A DNA stretch of 64,000 bases, from the NCBI RefSeq assembly GCF_012726265.1, contig NZ_JAASAG010000002.1:310001-374000 (forward strand), read 5' to 3'. Positions within the stretch are counted from its first letter, which is position 1, and every line of letters starts with the position of its first letter. This document shows positions 27,041 through 38,192 of the stretch, piece after piece. The translations under genes and the position numbers were made by a program. Below the pieces are notes generated by a model. That model was not told the DNA's origin. It saw only the letters and a list, made by a program, of their open reading frames with translations, and ran no database searches. Origin of the DNA: Streptomyces sp. HNM0575. GTDB taxonomy: Bacteria; Actinomycetota; Actinomycetes; Streptomycetales; Streptomycetaceae.

Positions 27041-28042
27041 TCAGTTCTCGGAAGACGGCGCGGGATTGGCGAAGCGTGACACCAGATCCTCGGCCATCTT
27101 CTGCTGTTCGCTCCCCTGCACCGACTCGGTGGTCTTGATCGCCGTCGTCAGCACGGAATTGACGGGCGCCTCGGGACGCAGCCGCACCGGAGTGCAGGTG
27201 ATGTCGAAGCGCTGCGCGAGATCGGTTCCGTGCAGCGGCAGCGTCACGCTCCGCAACTCGGTGACCTGGCCCTCCTGGAGGACCCAGTCCATCGAGTCGA
27301 AGATTCCGGCCTCCTTCAGAGAGGGATAGGCCTCCCGCCCGGGAGTCAGCAGATCCGCGCGGCCGAAGGCACTTCCCTGCCGGGTGTTGGCGAACCGCAG
27401 CAGATGCTCGGGCCCCTGGGTGAGCATCATCGGGAAAGGCGCGCGGTCGAATACCGCGAGGAGTTCGTCCTGCTGCGCGAGAACGCTGTCACGAAGCTGG
27501 AATTCGGGCTTCAGCGTCTCGGCCAGGAACTGCATCTCCGACTTCTGCTTCTCGGTCCACCGGTGCGGGCGTACGTCGGCGACCGTGACGGTCCCGATGA
27601 TCAGGCCCGTGTTGTCCTGAAGCGGCGTACCGAGGTACGCGCGTACGTTCAGCGCCTCCACGACCGGGTTGTTGCGGTAGTGACGGCTCGCCAGGACGTC
27701 CTCGATCGCCAACTGCGCCTTCTGCCGCACCACATGGGGGCAGAACCCGATGTCGATGGGCGCGTCCCGCGAGTCGGGGGCGGGGGGCAGGTCGCCGATC
27801 CCGAAGGGCACACCGGAGCGTTCGCCCTCCTGCTCGGAGGAGGGGAAGCAGAGACCGCGGAACATCTGCTGTCCGCCGATGAAGTTGACCATGGCGATGG
27901 GGGCGTCGGCGAGGCTGCTCGCCAGCGTGGCTATGCGGTCGAACTTCTCTTCAGGCTCAGGGGAGTTGAGGCCGAGGCGCTGGAGCCGGCGCTCACGCTG
28001 CTCATCCGCGAGCCGCGCGTCTTTGGAGGCGGTGGAGTCCAT
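27041..28042 (-). CDS. GAF-domain sensor protein with PAS-like C-terminal half
   Basis: 333 residues. Residues 30-180 form a GAF domain: FDRIATLASSLADAPIAMVNFI, IGFCPHVVRQKAQLAIEDV, AYLGTPLQDNTGLIIGTV are typical of the subgroup with a Cys in the FCPHV motif. Residues 200-300 resemble a PAS fold (VFDRAPFPMMLTQGPEHLLRFAN). No output domain (kinase, cyclase, helix-turn-helix) is attached. No clear ribosome site precedes ATG 28042. Single-domain GAF proteins often neighbour conservons in Streptomyces, and one lies 6 kb away here; a signalling link is inferred. It shares a 410-base divergent region with the KS gene. Confidence 0.8.
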   Translation of the reverse strand: MDSTASKDARLADEQRERRLQRLGLNSPEPEEKFDRIATLASSLADAPIAMVNFIGGQQMFRGLCFPSSEQEGERSGVPFGIGDLPPAPDSRDAPIDIGFCPHVVRQKAQLAIEDVLASRHYRNNPVVEALNVRAYLGTPLQDNTGLIIGTVTVADVRPHRWTEKQKSEMQFLAETLKPEFQLRDSVLAQQDELLAVFDRAPFPMMLTQGPEHLLRFANTRQGSAFGRADLLTPGREAYPSLKEAGIFDSMDWVLQEGQVTELRSVTLPLHGTDLAQRFDITCTPVRLRPEAPVNSVLTTAIKTTESVQGSEQQKMAEDLVSRFANPAPSSEN

Positions 28043-28452
28043 GGCCGCACATGAAACCAGAGATGGCGCGTACTGTCCTGGCGCACTTCGTACGGCCTGA
28101 GGCAGCACGACGCGCGCCGCCCGCCGTGAACACGGGCGCGCCGGCGGTGAACAGGCGCAGCGCAGAGGCGGACCGTTCACCCAGCGAAAGCTTCCCGCCA
28201 ATCTTCAAATCCGGACACGTGGGACGTGCGAAAACCCTGGGCACAGGTGGCCAAGAAACGGTGAAGAAAAAAAGCCATGTTCCAGGCATATGCCCGCCAA
28301 ATGACTGTCCTCGATGCTGTTACTGCGCCATACCGCCCAGTACGTCACTGGGCGACATGTCCCGAACGCATCAAGTTAGAGCCACGGTGGAATGCTGACG
28401 AGCGGGTGGCAGCATCATCATCGCGCGTCACGAAGGCAATGGAGGGGCGGTA
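28043..28452. other. Divergent regulatory region, 410 bases
   Basis: Separates the GAF gene and the KS-ACP gene. It includes an A-rich tract (GAAGAAAAAAAGCC, near 28262-28276), the palindrome GGCATATGCC (28285-28294) and the inverted repeat at 28334-28354. GGAGGGG at 28441 is the KS ribosome site. No coding sequence is supported. Confidence 0.6.
28334..28354. promoter_or_regulatory. Inverted repeat CGCCCAGT-N5-ACTGGGCG
   Basis: Perfect 8-base arms around ACGTC, 98 bases upstream of the KS start and 291 from the GAF start. Size and symmetry fit a TetR- or LacI-like dimer site. No regulator gene of those classes is present nearby, so a distant regulator would be needed. Confidence 0.5.
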
Positions 28453-30512
28453 GTGAGGCGAGAAGCGATGGGCAACGAACCCCGGTCGGTGGCTGTCATC
28501 GGCATGGCATGCAAGTTCCCCGGCGCCGCGGATCCCGACCAGCTGTGGGACATCCTGCGAAACGGACGCGACGCGACAAGCGAGACTCCGCCGGAGCGCT
28601 ACGACGTCGATGCGATGTACTCCGCACACCCCGAGCCCGGGACGGTGGTCAGCCGCCGTGCCGGATACCTGGACGCGATCGCCGAGTTCGACGCCGAGTT
28701 CTTCGGCATGTCGCCCGGCGAGGCCGCGGACCTCGACCCGCAGCAGCGGCTGCTGCTGATGACCGCCTGGGAGGCACTGGAGGACGCCGGGCAGCCGCCC
28801 GGCGAGCTGGCAGGCGGACGTACCGGCGTATACGTGGGCAACACCCGCGGCGACTTCCTCGAACGGCGGTTCCGCCAGGGGCTGGAGACCGTCACCGCGT
28901 CACAGCTCAACAACTACCGGGCGCTTCTGGCGGGAAGGCTGTCGTACCAACTCGACCTGCGCGGCCCCAGCGTGCTGATCGACACGGCCTGCTCCTCCTC
29001 ACTTGCGGCCGTCCACGCGGCGGTTCAGAGCATCCGGGCACAGGAGATCCCGCTCGCCCTCGTCGCGGGCGTGAACATCGCGCTCCGGCCCGACGAGTCC
29101 GTGATGATGACGCAGGCGGGCACCCTCGCCCATGACGGGCGCAGCAAGTTCGCCGACGTGGGGGCCGACGGCTTCGCGCCCAGCGACGGTGTCGGGGTCG
29201 TCGTGCTCAAACCGCTGGCCGCCGCCCGCGCCGACGGCGACCCGATACGTGCGGTCATCCAGGGAAGCGCGGTCGGCAACAACGGCCGCACCAGCGAGTC
29301 ACTGCTCGCGCCGTCCGTCGAGGGCCAGACGGCGGTGCTGAAGTGGGCGTACGAGGACGCCGGAGTGGCCCCGTCGGAGGTGGACTTCGTCGAGGCCCAC
29401 GGGTCCGGCGCCCCGAACCTCGACCAGGCGGAGCTCGAAGCGCTGGGCAGGGTCGTCGGCGAGGGCAGGCCGGCCGACCGGCCCTGCTACGTCGGCTCGG
29501 TCAAGACCAACATCGGTTACGCGGAGGGGGCCGGCAGCATCGCCGGGCTGATCAAGACCGTGCTGTGCCTGGAGCACCGGCGGATCCCGCCCAACCTCCA
29601 CCTGTCGACCCCGACGCCGCTGATCCCCTGGGACGAGCTGCCGCTGGCGGTGCCGACCGGGCTGCTGGAGTTCCCCGACCGCGGGCGGCCCGCGATCGCC
29701 GGCGTCACCGGCCAGGGCGCGTCGTGTCTCAACGCGCACGTGGTGCTGCGCGAGGGCGAGCCGCTCACAGCAAGGGGCGGCGCCGGTTCCGCTGAGGACG
29801 CCGCCGGAAGCACGTACCTGCTGCCGCTGTCGGCCCGAACACCCGCCGCTCTCAAGGAACTTGCGCTCGCATACGCCCGGCACCTCTCGCCCGGCGGCAA
29901 GGGTGCGGCCTTCGGCCTGCGCGACATCTGCCACAGCGCGGCGACGCGCCGCCAGCATCATCCGCACCGGATGGCGGTCGCCGGTGCCACCCACGCCGAG
30001 TTGGTCAACGCGCTGTGCGCACGGGCACGTTCGCACGAGCCGGGCGGCAAGGGCCGCTCCCGCGACGTCTCCCGTGAGATCTCCCGTGACGCCGCCCTGT
30101 CGTACGACCCGGCGCTGTCGGCCGCGGCGAAGAGCTATCTCGACGGCCAGGACGTCGACTGGAACGCCCTGTTCGGAGCGGGCTGTGTCTTCGTGCCGCT
30201 GCCCGCCTACCCCTGGCAGGCGGAGCGCTACTGGCCGCGCGACGCCGCAGCCGGCGCGGACTCCGCCGGTGGCGGGAGCGGCGACGGCGACGACCTGGCG
30301 ACGGTCCTGCTCGGCGAGCACGCCCGTGCGGCGTCCGACTACCGGGACAGCTCCCTGCTCTCGGAGATCGGCATCGACTCGCTGGCGAGGATCGAGATCA
30401 TCGCGAAGCTGGCGCAGGAGCACCGCTTCGAGATCGACCCCGAGGAGCTGGCCTCGCTGCACACCGTGGGCCAACTGCGCGTGTTCCTCCGGCAGTTGGA
30501 GGCGCAGACGGT

Positions 30513-30516
<4 letters not shown>
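28453..30516 (+). CDS. AT-less ketosynthase-ACP protein with altered KS triad
   Basis: 687 residues. KS domain 10-432: start VAVIGMACKFPGAA, Cys180 in DTACSSS, His316 in EAHGSGA (normally EAHGTGT), Lys351, but the second histidine of NIGH is Tyr356 (NIGYAEG). GISGTNAH near the end is GASCLNAH. A KS-AT linker follows (LPLSARTPAALKEL, 457-470), then directly the post-AT linker (DGQDVDWNALF, LPAYPWQAERYW, 564-594), so the roughly 300-residue acyltransferase is absent between intact flanks. ACP 612-684 has Ser643 in IGIDSLARIE for phosphopantetheine. GTG 28453 follows GGAGGGG by five bases. I infer a KS that cannot elongate normally and serves transfer or gating, with the ACP loaded by the adjacent adenylation enzyme. 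Confidence 0.88.
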
Positions 30517-32195
<1,679 letters not shown>

Positions 32196-32224
32196 CACCC
32201 GGGACGCGTGGACGACGCCGGTGA

Positions 32225-32278
32225 CCCGGGCGTTCCGCGGTGCCGCCGATGACGCCGGCGGCACCGCGGACGCCCGGG
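32225..32278 (+). terminator. Very stable hairpin between adenylation and oxidoreductase genes
   Basis: Arms 32225-32247 and 32257-32278 pair over 22 bases with a single unpaired T and a nine-base loop (GATGACGCC). It begins 30 bases after the adenylation stop. There is no T-run, but long GC hairpins often terminate in Streptomyces. It suggests that the oxidoreductase is made at a different level or from its own promoter in 32279-32351. Confidence 0.7.
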
Positions 32279-32351
32279 AGACCGGGGACGCCTTACGGGC
32301 GCACCGAGTACCGGAGACCAGTGACCTCATCAACGTCTGCGAGATTCAGGC

Positions 32352-33533
32352 ATGTTCGACGTCATCGTGGTGGGCGCCCGGTGCGCCGGATCACCCACGG
32401 CCATGTTGCTCGCCCGTGCCGGACACCGGGTGCTTCTGCTCGACAGAAGCGGACGCGGAACCGACACGCTGTCCACCCACGTCATCCACCAGCCCGGAGT
32501 CGCCGCGCTCGCCCGCTGGGGACTCCTCGACCGGATACGCGCCACGGGCTGCCCGCCCATCGAGCGGGTGCTCTACCGCGTGGCGGACATCCGCCTGGAG
32601 GGGTGCAGCGGCGGAGTCGACGGCCACGAGGCCGCGTACGCACCCCGCCGGCATCTCCTCGACCCCGTGCTCGCGGACGCGGCCGCCGAAGCCGGCGCCG
32701 AGTACCGCACCCGGTGCACCGTCACCGGGCTGCTGCGCGACGACGCGGGACGCGTGTGCGGGGTGCGCGCGAAACACCGCGGACGTGAATTCACCGAGCA
32801 CGCAAGGCTCGTGATCGGCGCGGACGGCATGCGTTCCACGGTCGCGTCGCTCTGCGAAGCCCCGAAGGTGCAGGAGACCCCGCGTCAGACGTGTGCCTAC
32901 TACTCCTACTGGGACCACGAGTCGTCAAGGCTCGAACTCCACGAGAGGCCGGGCGGCTGGGTGGCCTCCGTTCCGACGAACGGCCGGAAGACCCTCGTGC
33001 TGACCTACTTTCCGCAGTCGTCGTACGAGGAAGTGCGTGCCGACGCAGAGAAGGCGTATCTCGAACAGATACGGGTCACGGCTCCCGCGGTGTACGAGGA
33101 GCTGCACGGCAGTACGCGCAGCGAACGGCTGCGGGGCACCGGGCATCAGGAGAACTTCTTCCGGCAGGCGACGGGACCGGGCTGGGTGCTCGTCGGCGAC
33201 GCCGGACATCACAAGGACTCCATCACCGCCCGCGGAATCACCGACGCGTTCGTGCAGGCGGAATCCCTGACGGAACACATCGGCGGAGCGCCGGCCGACG
33301 AGACGAGCCTGGACGAGGCGCTGGCGGACTTCGCCCGCGACCGGGACATTCTGATGGCGGAGAGTTACCGTGCCGCGCTCTCGGCGGCACGTCTGGAAAT
33401 CCATCCCAAGCGTCTGTCGCTGCTGCGCGCGGTGCAGTCGGACCCCGGTCTCACATCGACCTACTTCGACATATTTGCCGGAATCCGTCCGGCCACCGCG
33501 CTGTACACGCCTCAACTGCTCGCCCGCCTATAG
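32352..33533 (+). CDS. FAD-dependent oxidoreductase (PHBH-fold)
   Basis: 393 residues. Motifs of the p-hydroxybenzoate-hydroxylase fold in order: VVGARCAGSPTAMLLA with nucleotide-binding loop 8-13, Asp31 that would bind ribose, IGADGMRSTVA (155-165) and GDAGHHKDSITARGITDAF (282-300). No signal peptide or membrane helix. It resembles group A flavin monooxygenases and the geranylgeranyl-reductase/halogenase-like relatives; the Lys in a halogenase WxWxIP motif is not seen, so hydroxylation or dehydrogenation is likelier. The ribosome site before ATG 32352 is weak. Clustered with KS-ACP and adenylation genes, so an ACP-bound aminoacyl group is a plausible substrate (inference). Confidence 0.82.
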   Translation: MFDVIVVGARCAGSPTAMLLARAGHRVLLLDRSGRGTDTLSTHVIHQPGVAALARWGLLDRIRATGCPPIERVLYRVADIRLEGCSGGVDGHEAAYAPRRHLLDPVLADAAAEAGAEYRTRCTVTGLLRDDAGRVCGVRAKHRGREFTEHARLVIGADGMRSTVASLCEAPKVQETPRQTCAYYSYWDHESSRLELHERPGGWVASVPTNGRKTLVLTYFPQSSYEEVRADAEKAYLEQIRVTAPAVYEELHGSTRSERLRGTGHQENFFRQATGPGWVLVGDAGHHKDSITARGITDAFVQAESLTEHIGGAPADETSLDEALADFARDRDILMAESYRAALSAARLEIHPKRLSLLRAVQSDPGLTSTYFDIFAGIRPATALYTPQLLARL

Positions 33534-33910
33534 GGGGTTCTACGAGGCCGGAAGCTGCACGGAATCTTTTCGAACCCGCCGGTTTCCACACAGTGTCAGA
33601 CCTCTCCTGCGCGGGAGGTCGGCACTGCTTTCCGGGTCTCTCGCACAACTGATAGACATAGCCTGTGAACAGCAGAATCCCGGGGTCCGCGGAGCCTTAC
33701 CGCGGGGCCGCGTTCGTCGTAACTCCCCCGCTCACCAGGGGGTGTTGACGGGGCTTCGCATTCGCCGTGGACGCATCCCAACTGGTAGCGTTCCCGGCCA
33801 TCTGCCGGGAAAGCCGCGTCAGCGAATGCAGTGATCAACTGGCACAACCGAGCCCACTCGGCGGAAAACCTCTTAAGCGCCACCATCGGTCCGCTGTCGC
33901 GAGGAAGAAG
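33534..33910 (+). other. Intergenic region before the conservon, 377 bases
   Basis: Contains the hairpin at 33599-33620, a GGGG/CCCC-rich inverted repeat (CCCCC and GGGGG around 33725-33742), then the leader of the sensor gene. A TTGACG at 33745 has no acceptable -10 at normal spacing. GAGGAAGAAG directly precedes the ATG at 33911. No small gene is supported. Confidence 0.5.
33599..33620 (+). terminator. Hairpin after the oxidoreductase gene
   Basis: GACCTC pairs with GAGGTC, extendable by G-T and C-G pairs, 66 bases after the stop codon. Moderate stability. Confidence 0.45.
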
Positions 33911-36736
33911 ATGTCAGACGAACGCGACCGGCACAGAGTGCCGAAGACTGCACGTCGTCGCTCCCTGCGCATTGCGCTGGTTTCGCCCATTTTGATACCC
34001 GCGGTGGCCCTCGCGGGAATGTGGGCGTACGCGGCAAGCGATTCCGTCGAAAGCGGGCTCGCGTTAAGAGCGGATGCCAAGGCCGGCGCCTCCGCCGGAC
34101 AGTCCGTCCACACCCTCGTGACCCGCTTGCAGAAGGAGCGCCGTCTCACCGTCGCCTGGCAGAGCCACCGTACGGAGAAAGGCCACCGCAGCCTCGAAGA
34201 AGCCCGCACCCGCACCGACGACGCGGTCACCGCATTCCACGCGGCCGGCGCGGATCCCGGTTCCCGGGGCGGCGAGAAGGAACGCGGCCTGACCAAGGCC
34301 CTCGGTGAACTCACCCGCGAGCGGAACCAGGTGGATTCACGGGCCGTCACCCGCAGCGCCGCCTACGGCTACTACACCGACACCACCGGGGCCGCCACCG
34401 CCCTCCTCGCCGAGGTGCTCCACAGCGACGACGGGCAGCTCGCGCACAGCGCCTCCGCCGTGACCGCGCTCACGCAGATCTCCGAACTCCTCGCCCGCGA
34501 AGACGCGTTGCTGACCAGCGCCCAGTCGTCCGGGCACCTGAGCGCGGGCATACGGCAGTCCTTCCTCGGCCACGTCGCCACTCAGCGCCAGGTCGCCGCC
34601 GTCATGGACACCGGCGACATCCCCGCCTCCGCCGCCCGCGACTACCGGAAGATCGCCGACACGCCCCAGTGGACCGTGCTGCAACGGATCGAGGACGCGG
34701 TCGCCGCCGACAAGGATCCGGTCGCCCACCGCACCACCCCCGGCAGCACGCTCCCCGACGCAGGCAACTCCCAGTCGCAGGGCGCCCCTTCACGCTGGGC
34801 GCTGCCCGAGCGGACCGACGAGTGGCGGCCCGCCGCGGACACCGTCGCCGGAGACCTGCGCGACGCCACCTCCGCATCGCTCGACGGCCTGGCCGCGCAG
34901 GGCTCCGAACGGGCCGACGACGCGCTGCTGTCGGCGGTGACCGGCTCCGTGATCGTGCTGGGCGTGCTGGGCCTGACGGCGTATCTGACCGTGCGTTTCC
35001 CGCTCTCGCTCGTACGCCGGCTCTCGCGGCTGCGGGACGGCACGGCGCAGTGGACGGACCTGGCCCTGCCGGAGCTGGTCGAGCGCCGCGCACGCGGCGA
35101 AAGCGGCCAGGACGCACCCGAGATGCCGTACGGGGGCGCGGGCAGCGGCTCCGCCGACGACGAGATGGGCCGGCTGGTCGAGGCCGTACGCGACCAACAG
35201 CGCGCCGCCGTCACGGAGTTGGAAGCCATCGCGCAGATGGTCGACGACCGCTGGAAGGCCGCCGCGCAGACCAGCGAGCAGCAGGCGCGCAAGCGCGAGG
35301 GCGCCGAGACCGTCGTGCTCGGCCTGCTCCGCCGGAACCAGCTGCTGATCAGCCAGCTGATCAGCCTCATCGACAGCCTCGAACGCCGGGAGCACGACCC
35401 CGAGCTGCTGACGGACATCTTCAAGATCGACCACCTGGTCACCCGGCTCCGCCGGGACCTGGAGAACCAGTCCCTCATCGTCGGAGTCCAGCCCGGCCGC
35501 CGCTGGAGCAAGCCGGTCCCGGTCTTCCAGGTGCTGCGCAGCGCCGTCGCGGAGACCGTCGACTACACCCGTATCGAGGTGGAGACCGCACCCGAGTTCT
35601 CGCTGTCGGGACGGGTCGTCGCCGACGTCGGCCACATCCTCGCGGCGCTCATCGAGAACGGCACCGCCTTCTCGCCCCCGCACACCAACGTCACCGTCAG
35701 GGCCGAGGAAGTCGCCGGCGGCCGGCTCGCCGTGGAGGTCATCGACCGCGGGCTCGGCATGGACGGCGAGCAGTACGCGCACCTCAACCAGCTGCTCGCC
35801 GACCCCCCGGAGCCGGACGTCACGCGGCTGGGCGAGATCCCGCAACTCGGCCTGTTCGTGGTGGCGTTGCTGGCCAACCGTATCGGCCTGGAGATCACGC
35901 TCAGCAAGTCCGCGTACGGCGGTACGAAAGCCGTCGTGCTCATCCCCAACGAGCTGCTCGAGGAAGCCCCGCCGATCCTGCCGAAGCTCAGCGAGCAGGC
36001 ACGTCCGCGGCCCGCGGCACCTGCGCGTGAACGGCCGCCGGCGCCCCCGCGCGAGGGGACCGCCGAGCCCGATCCGGAGCCCGGGCAGGACACCGTGCCG
36101 GAGCCCGCACCGTGGCCCGCGCCGGGAACCGCGCCCGTCGAGCGCCGCGAACGGCCCGCACCGGAACCGGCACCGGCATCCGCCCCCGCACCCGAGCCCG
36201 AGGCCGAGCCCCGGCCCGCGGCCCCGGCCGCTCCCGCGCCGCAGCCCGAGCCCGCCGCCGCTTCGGTGGCCGCCGCCCGGGACACGGAGGAGAACTGGCG
36301 GGACCCGGAGGAGGACCACGGCGGCTTCCCCTCGTACACGGGCGGAGGCCTGCTGACGCGTTCGAAGCAGCGCACCGCGGTCGAGACCCCCATGCAGTCC
36401 GTGTCGCTGCTGGCTCCCACCGGACAGCACGCGGCACCGGCGCCCGAGGACGAGGCGCCCTCCCAGCACGTGGAGGCCCCGCGGCCTCCGGAGTCGGCGC
36501 CGAAACCCCTGACGCTGCCCACGAGAAAGCCGGGCGAGAACCTCGCAGCACCCCTGCGCCGCTCGCCCGAGCAGCCACGACACGAACAACCCCCCGCAGA
36601 CGACACGTCCCCGTGGCCCGCCCCGGACCGCGCAGGGGCGATAGCCGGCGCCGTGCAGCGCGCGAGCCGTCAGGCCCGCACCGAGTCGACGGACACAGAG
36701 CGCGACGGTGCCTCCCCGGAGGATCCCCGACCTTGA
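33911..36736 (+). CDS. cvnA: Conservon sensor histidine kinase (CvnA)
   Basis: 941 residues. Basic start, membrane helix 1 (LVSPILIPAVALAGMWAYA) near 25, an extracellular helical sensor region of about 280 residues (nitrate-sensor-like in size), helix 2 (GSVIVLGVLGLTAYLTV) near 345, HAMP-like linker, then IDHLVTRLRRD with His508 and an HATPase domain (LIENGTAFSPP near 581, IDRGLGMDG, LGLFVVALLANR). The last 260 residues are Pro/Ala/Glu-rich and disordered. ATG 33911 follows GAGGAAG. Leu52 is TTA. With the next three genes it forms the G-protein-like membrane complex described for Streptomyces conservons. Confidence 0.88.
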   Translation: MSDERDRHRVPKTARRRSLRIALVSPILIPAVALAGMWAYAASDSVESGLALRADAKAGASAGQSVHTLVTRLQKERRLTVAWQSHRTEKGHRSLEEARTRTDDAVTAFHAAGADPGSRGGEKERGLTKALGELTRERNQVDSRAVTRSAAYGYYTDTTGAATALLAEVLHSDDGQLAHSASAVTALTQISELLAREDALLTSAQSSGHLSAGIRQSFLGHVATQRQVAAVMDTGDIPASAARDYRKIADTPQWTVLQRIEDAVAADKDPVAHRTTPGSTLPDAGNSQSQGAPSRWALPERTDEWRPAADTVAGDLRDATSASLDGLAAQGSERADDALLSAVTGSVIVLGVLGLTAYLTVRFPLSLVRRLSRLRDGTAQWTDLALPELVERRARGESGQDAPEMPYGGAGSGSADDEMGRLVEAVRDQQRAAVTELEAIAQMVDDRWKAAAQTSEQQARKREGAETVVLGLLRRNQLLISQLISLIDSLERREHDPELLTDIFKIDHLVTRLRRDLENQSLIVGVQPGRRWSKPVPVFQVLRSAVAETVDYTRIEVETAPEFSLSGRVVADVGHILAALIENGTAFSPPHTNVTVRAEEVAGGRLAVEVIDRGLGMDGEQYAHLNQLLADPPEPDVTRLGEIPQLGLFVVALLANRIGLEITLSKSAYGGTKAVVLIPNELLEEAPPILPKLSEQARPRPAAPARERPPAPPREGTAEPDPEPGQDTVPEPAPWPAPGTAPVERRERPAPEPAPASAPAPEPEAEPRPAAPAAPAPQPEPAAASVAAARDTEENWRDPEEDHGGFPSYTGGGLLTRSKQRTAVETPMQSVSLLAPTGQHAAPAPEDEAPSQHVEAPRPPESAPKPLTLPTRKPGENLAAPLRRSPEQPRHEQPPADDTSPWPAPDRAGAIAGAVQRASRQARTESTDTERDGASPEDPRP
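34064..34066 (+). other. TTA (bldA) codon in cvnA
   Basis: Frame-checked TTA for Leu52 of the sensor kinase, just after the first membrane helix. An early TTA is an effective block when charged bldA tRNA is scarce. Confidence 0.85.
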
Positions 36737-36777
36737 CGGACCGAGGCACCGAGGTTTCCTGAGGAAGGACCAGAACA

Positions 36778-37203
36778 TTGAACGAGCAGTCACCAGGCTA
36801 CGAAAAGCTCAATTGGCTACTTGACGGCTTGCTGGAGCGGGTTCCGGAGACGCACCACGTCATTGTGCTGTCCCAGGACGGACTGCTTCTCGCGCGTTCG
36901 CGCGATGTCAGCAAGGACGACGCCGATCACATGTCGGCACTCGCCTCCGGGCTGCACAGCCTTTCGCAGGGTGCCGCCCGCCGCTTTCACGGAGGAAGGG
37001 TGCGGCAGACCGTCATCGAAATGGAGAACGTGCTTCTCCTCATCACCGCGGGCGGCGACGGTTCGCGCCTTGCGCTGCTGGCCTCCGAAAAGGTCGACGC
37101 GGGAATGGCCGCGTACGAGATGGCGAAGGTCGTCCAGCAGGTCGGCATGCACCTCGGCGCTGCGCCCCGACTCGAAGTCGCGGCCGGTGACCCACCTCGA
37201 TAA
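36778..37203 (+). CDS. cvnB: Roadblock/LC7 protein (CvnB)
   Basis: 141 residues, one roadblock/LC7 fold: LNWLLDGLLERVPETHHVIVLSQDGLLLARS and the late AYEMAKVVQQVGMHL helix are the standard ends (quoted in part). TTG start at 36778 follows GAGGAAGG at about 9 bases; the family length supports it. In other conservons this protein links kinase and GTPase, acting like a GTPase regulator. Its stop TAA is directly followed by the next ATG. Confidence 0.92.
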   Translation: MNEQSPGYEKLNWLLDGLLERVPETHHVIVLSQDGLLLARSRDVSKDDADHMSALASGLHSLSQGAARRFHGGRVRQTVIEMENVLLLITAGGDGSRLALLASEKVDAGMAAYEMAKVVQQVGMHLGAAPRLEVAAGDPPR

Positions 37204-37593
37204 ATGGGCACCCCGCACAGTCCTCAGTGGTTCGACAGAGAGGCCGGATTCACCACCCGGCCGTACGCGATCACGGGTGGGCGCACATTACCCAGCCGCT
37301 CGGATCTCACGCTGATTACCCAAGTGGTCGGAAACGGTCTGCGTTCCGACCACGACGTACGCAGGGAGCAGCCGGAGTCGGCCGCCATCCTCGACCTGGT
37401 CAGGGAGCGCCCGCTGGCGATCGTGGAAATCGCCTCGTACCTGGACCTGCCGGCCAGCGTCGTGCGGGTCCTCTGCGGGGACCTGGCCGACAGGTCACTC
37501 ATCCTGGTCAAGAAGCCAGGGCCGGAGAAGAACACCCCGGACGAACACGCTCGGGTTTTGCGTAAGGTGATCGATGGAATTCGAAAGCTCTGA
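37204..37593 (+). CDS. cvnC: DUF742 protein (CvnC)
   Basis: 129 residues. The DUF742 core includes RPYAITGGRT, SDLTLITQV, PESAAILDLVRERPLAIVEI and DLPASVVRVLCGDLAD (each conserved), predicted as a winged-helix. ATG follows the cvnB stop with no gap. Residue 29 is encoded by TTA (37288-37290). Function in the complex is unproven. Confidence 0.92.
   Translation: MGTPHSPQWFDREAGFTTRPYAITGGRTLPSRSDLTLITQVVGNGLRSDHDVRREQPESAAILDLVRERPLAIVEIASYLDLPASVVRVLCGDLADRSLILVKKPGPEKNTPDEHARVLRKVIDGIRKL
37288..37290 (+). other. TTA (bldA) codon in cvnC
   Basis: In-frame TTA for Leu29 inside the conserved GGRTLPSRS segment. Confidence 0.85.
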
Positions 37594-38167
37594 ACCGCGG
37601 CGTGCGCCGACAGCTTTGCCGACGGCGTTGAAGATTCTCGTCGCGGGCGGTTTCGGCGTAGGCAAGACGACCATGATCGGATCGGTCAGCGAGATCGAGC
37701 CGCTGAACACCGAAGAGGACATAACGGAAGCCAGTCTCGGGGTCGACGACCTCAGAGGAATTCCGGACAAATCGACCACGACGGTCGCCATGGACTTCGG
37801 CCGCATCACCCTCGATCAAGAGGCTGAGAACGTGCTGTATCTGTTCGGAATGCCCGGACAGGAACGCTTCTGGTTCATGTGGGAGGACTTGGCGTCGGGA
37901 GCGCTGGGCGCGGTGATCCTCGCCGACTCACGGCGGCTTTCCGACTGCTTCGCCTCGGTGGACTTCTTCGAGCAGTGCGGCATTCCGTTCGCGATCGGCG
38001 TCAACTGCTTCTACGGCGAGTGCGACTTCAGCGTCGACCAGATACGCGGCGCGCTGAGCCTGCGGAGTCCGGTGCCCATCGTGATGTGCGACGTGCGGTA
38101 CCGCGAGCCGAGCAAGGAAGTGCTGCTGGCGCTGCTGGAGTCGGAGCAGACGAAGGTGATGGCCTGA
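37574..38167 (+). CDS. cvnD: Small Ras-like GTPase (CvnD)
   Basis: 197 residues. P-loop AGGFGVGKTT near 29, switch region ESTTTVAMDFG-like (KSTTTVAMDFGRITL), and LFGMPGQERFWFMW as the DxxG-equivalent, where Gly-Met-Pro-Gly replaces DTAG, normal for this family. The start lies 20 bases inside cvnC, so the two are coupled. No P450 gene (cvnE) follows; the unit ends 25 bases before a convergent operon. Confidence 0.92.
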   Translation: MEFESSEPRRAPTALPTALKILVAGGFGVGKTTMIGSVSEIEPLNTEEDITEASLGVDDLRGIPDKSTTTVAMDFGRITLDQEAENVLYLFGMPGQERFWFMWEDLASGALGAVILADSRRLSDCFASVDFFEQCGIPFAIGVNCFYGECDFSVDQIRGALSLRSPVPIVMCDVRYREPSKEVLLALLESEQTKVMA

Positions 38168-38192
38168 CGCCACGGGGGCCCGCCCGCCGGGC

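Noticed and set aside
32352..33533. Flavin-dependent halogenase
   Set aside because: FAD motifs fit, but I do not see the halogenase WxWxIP motif or catalytic Lys context.
34790..36793. 667-codon minus-strand frame opposite cvnA
   Set aside because: Mirror of the Pro/Ala-rich kinase tail; no motif or ribosome site.
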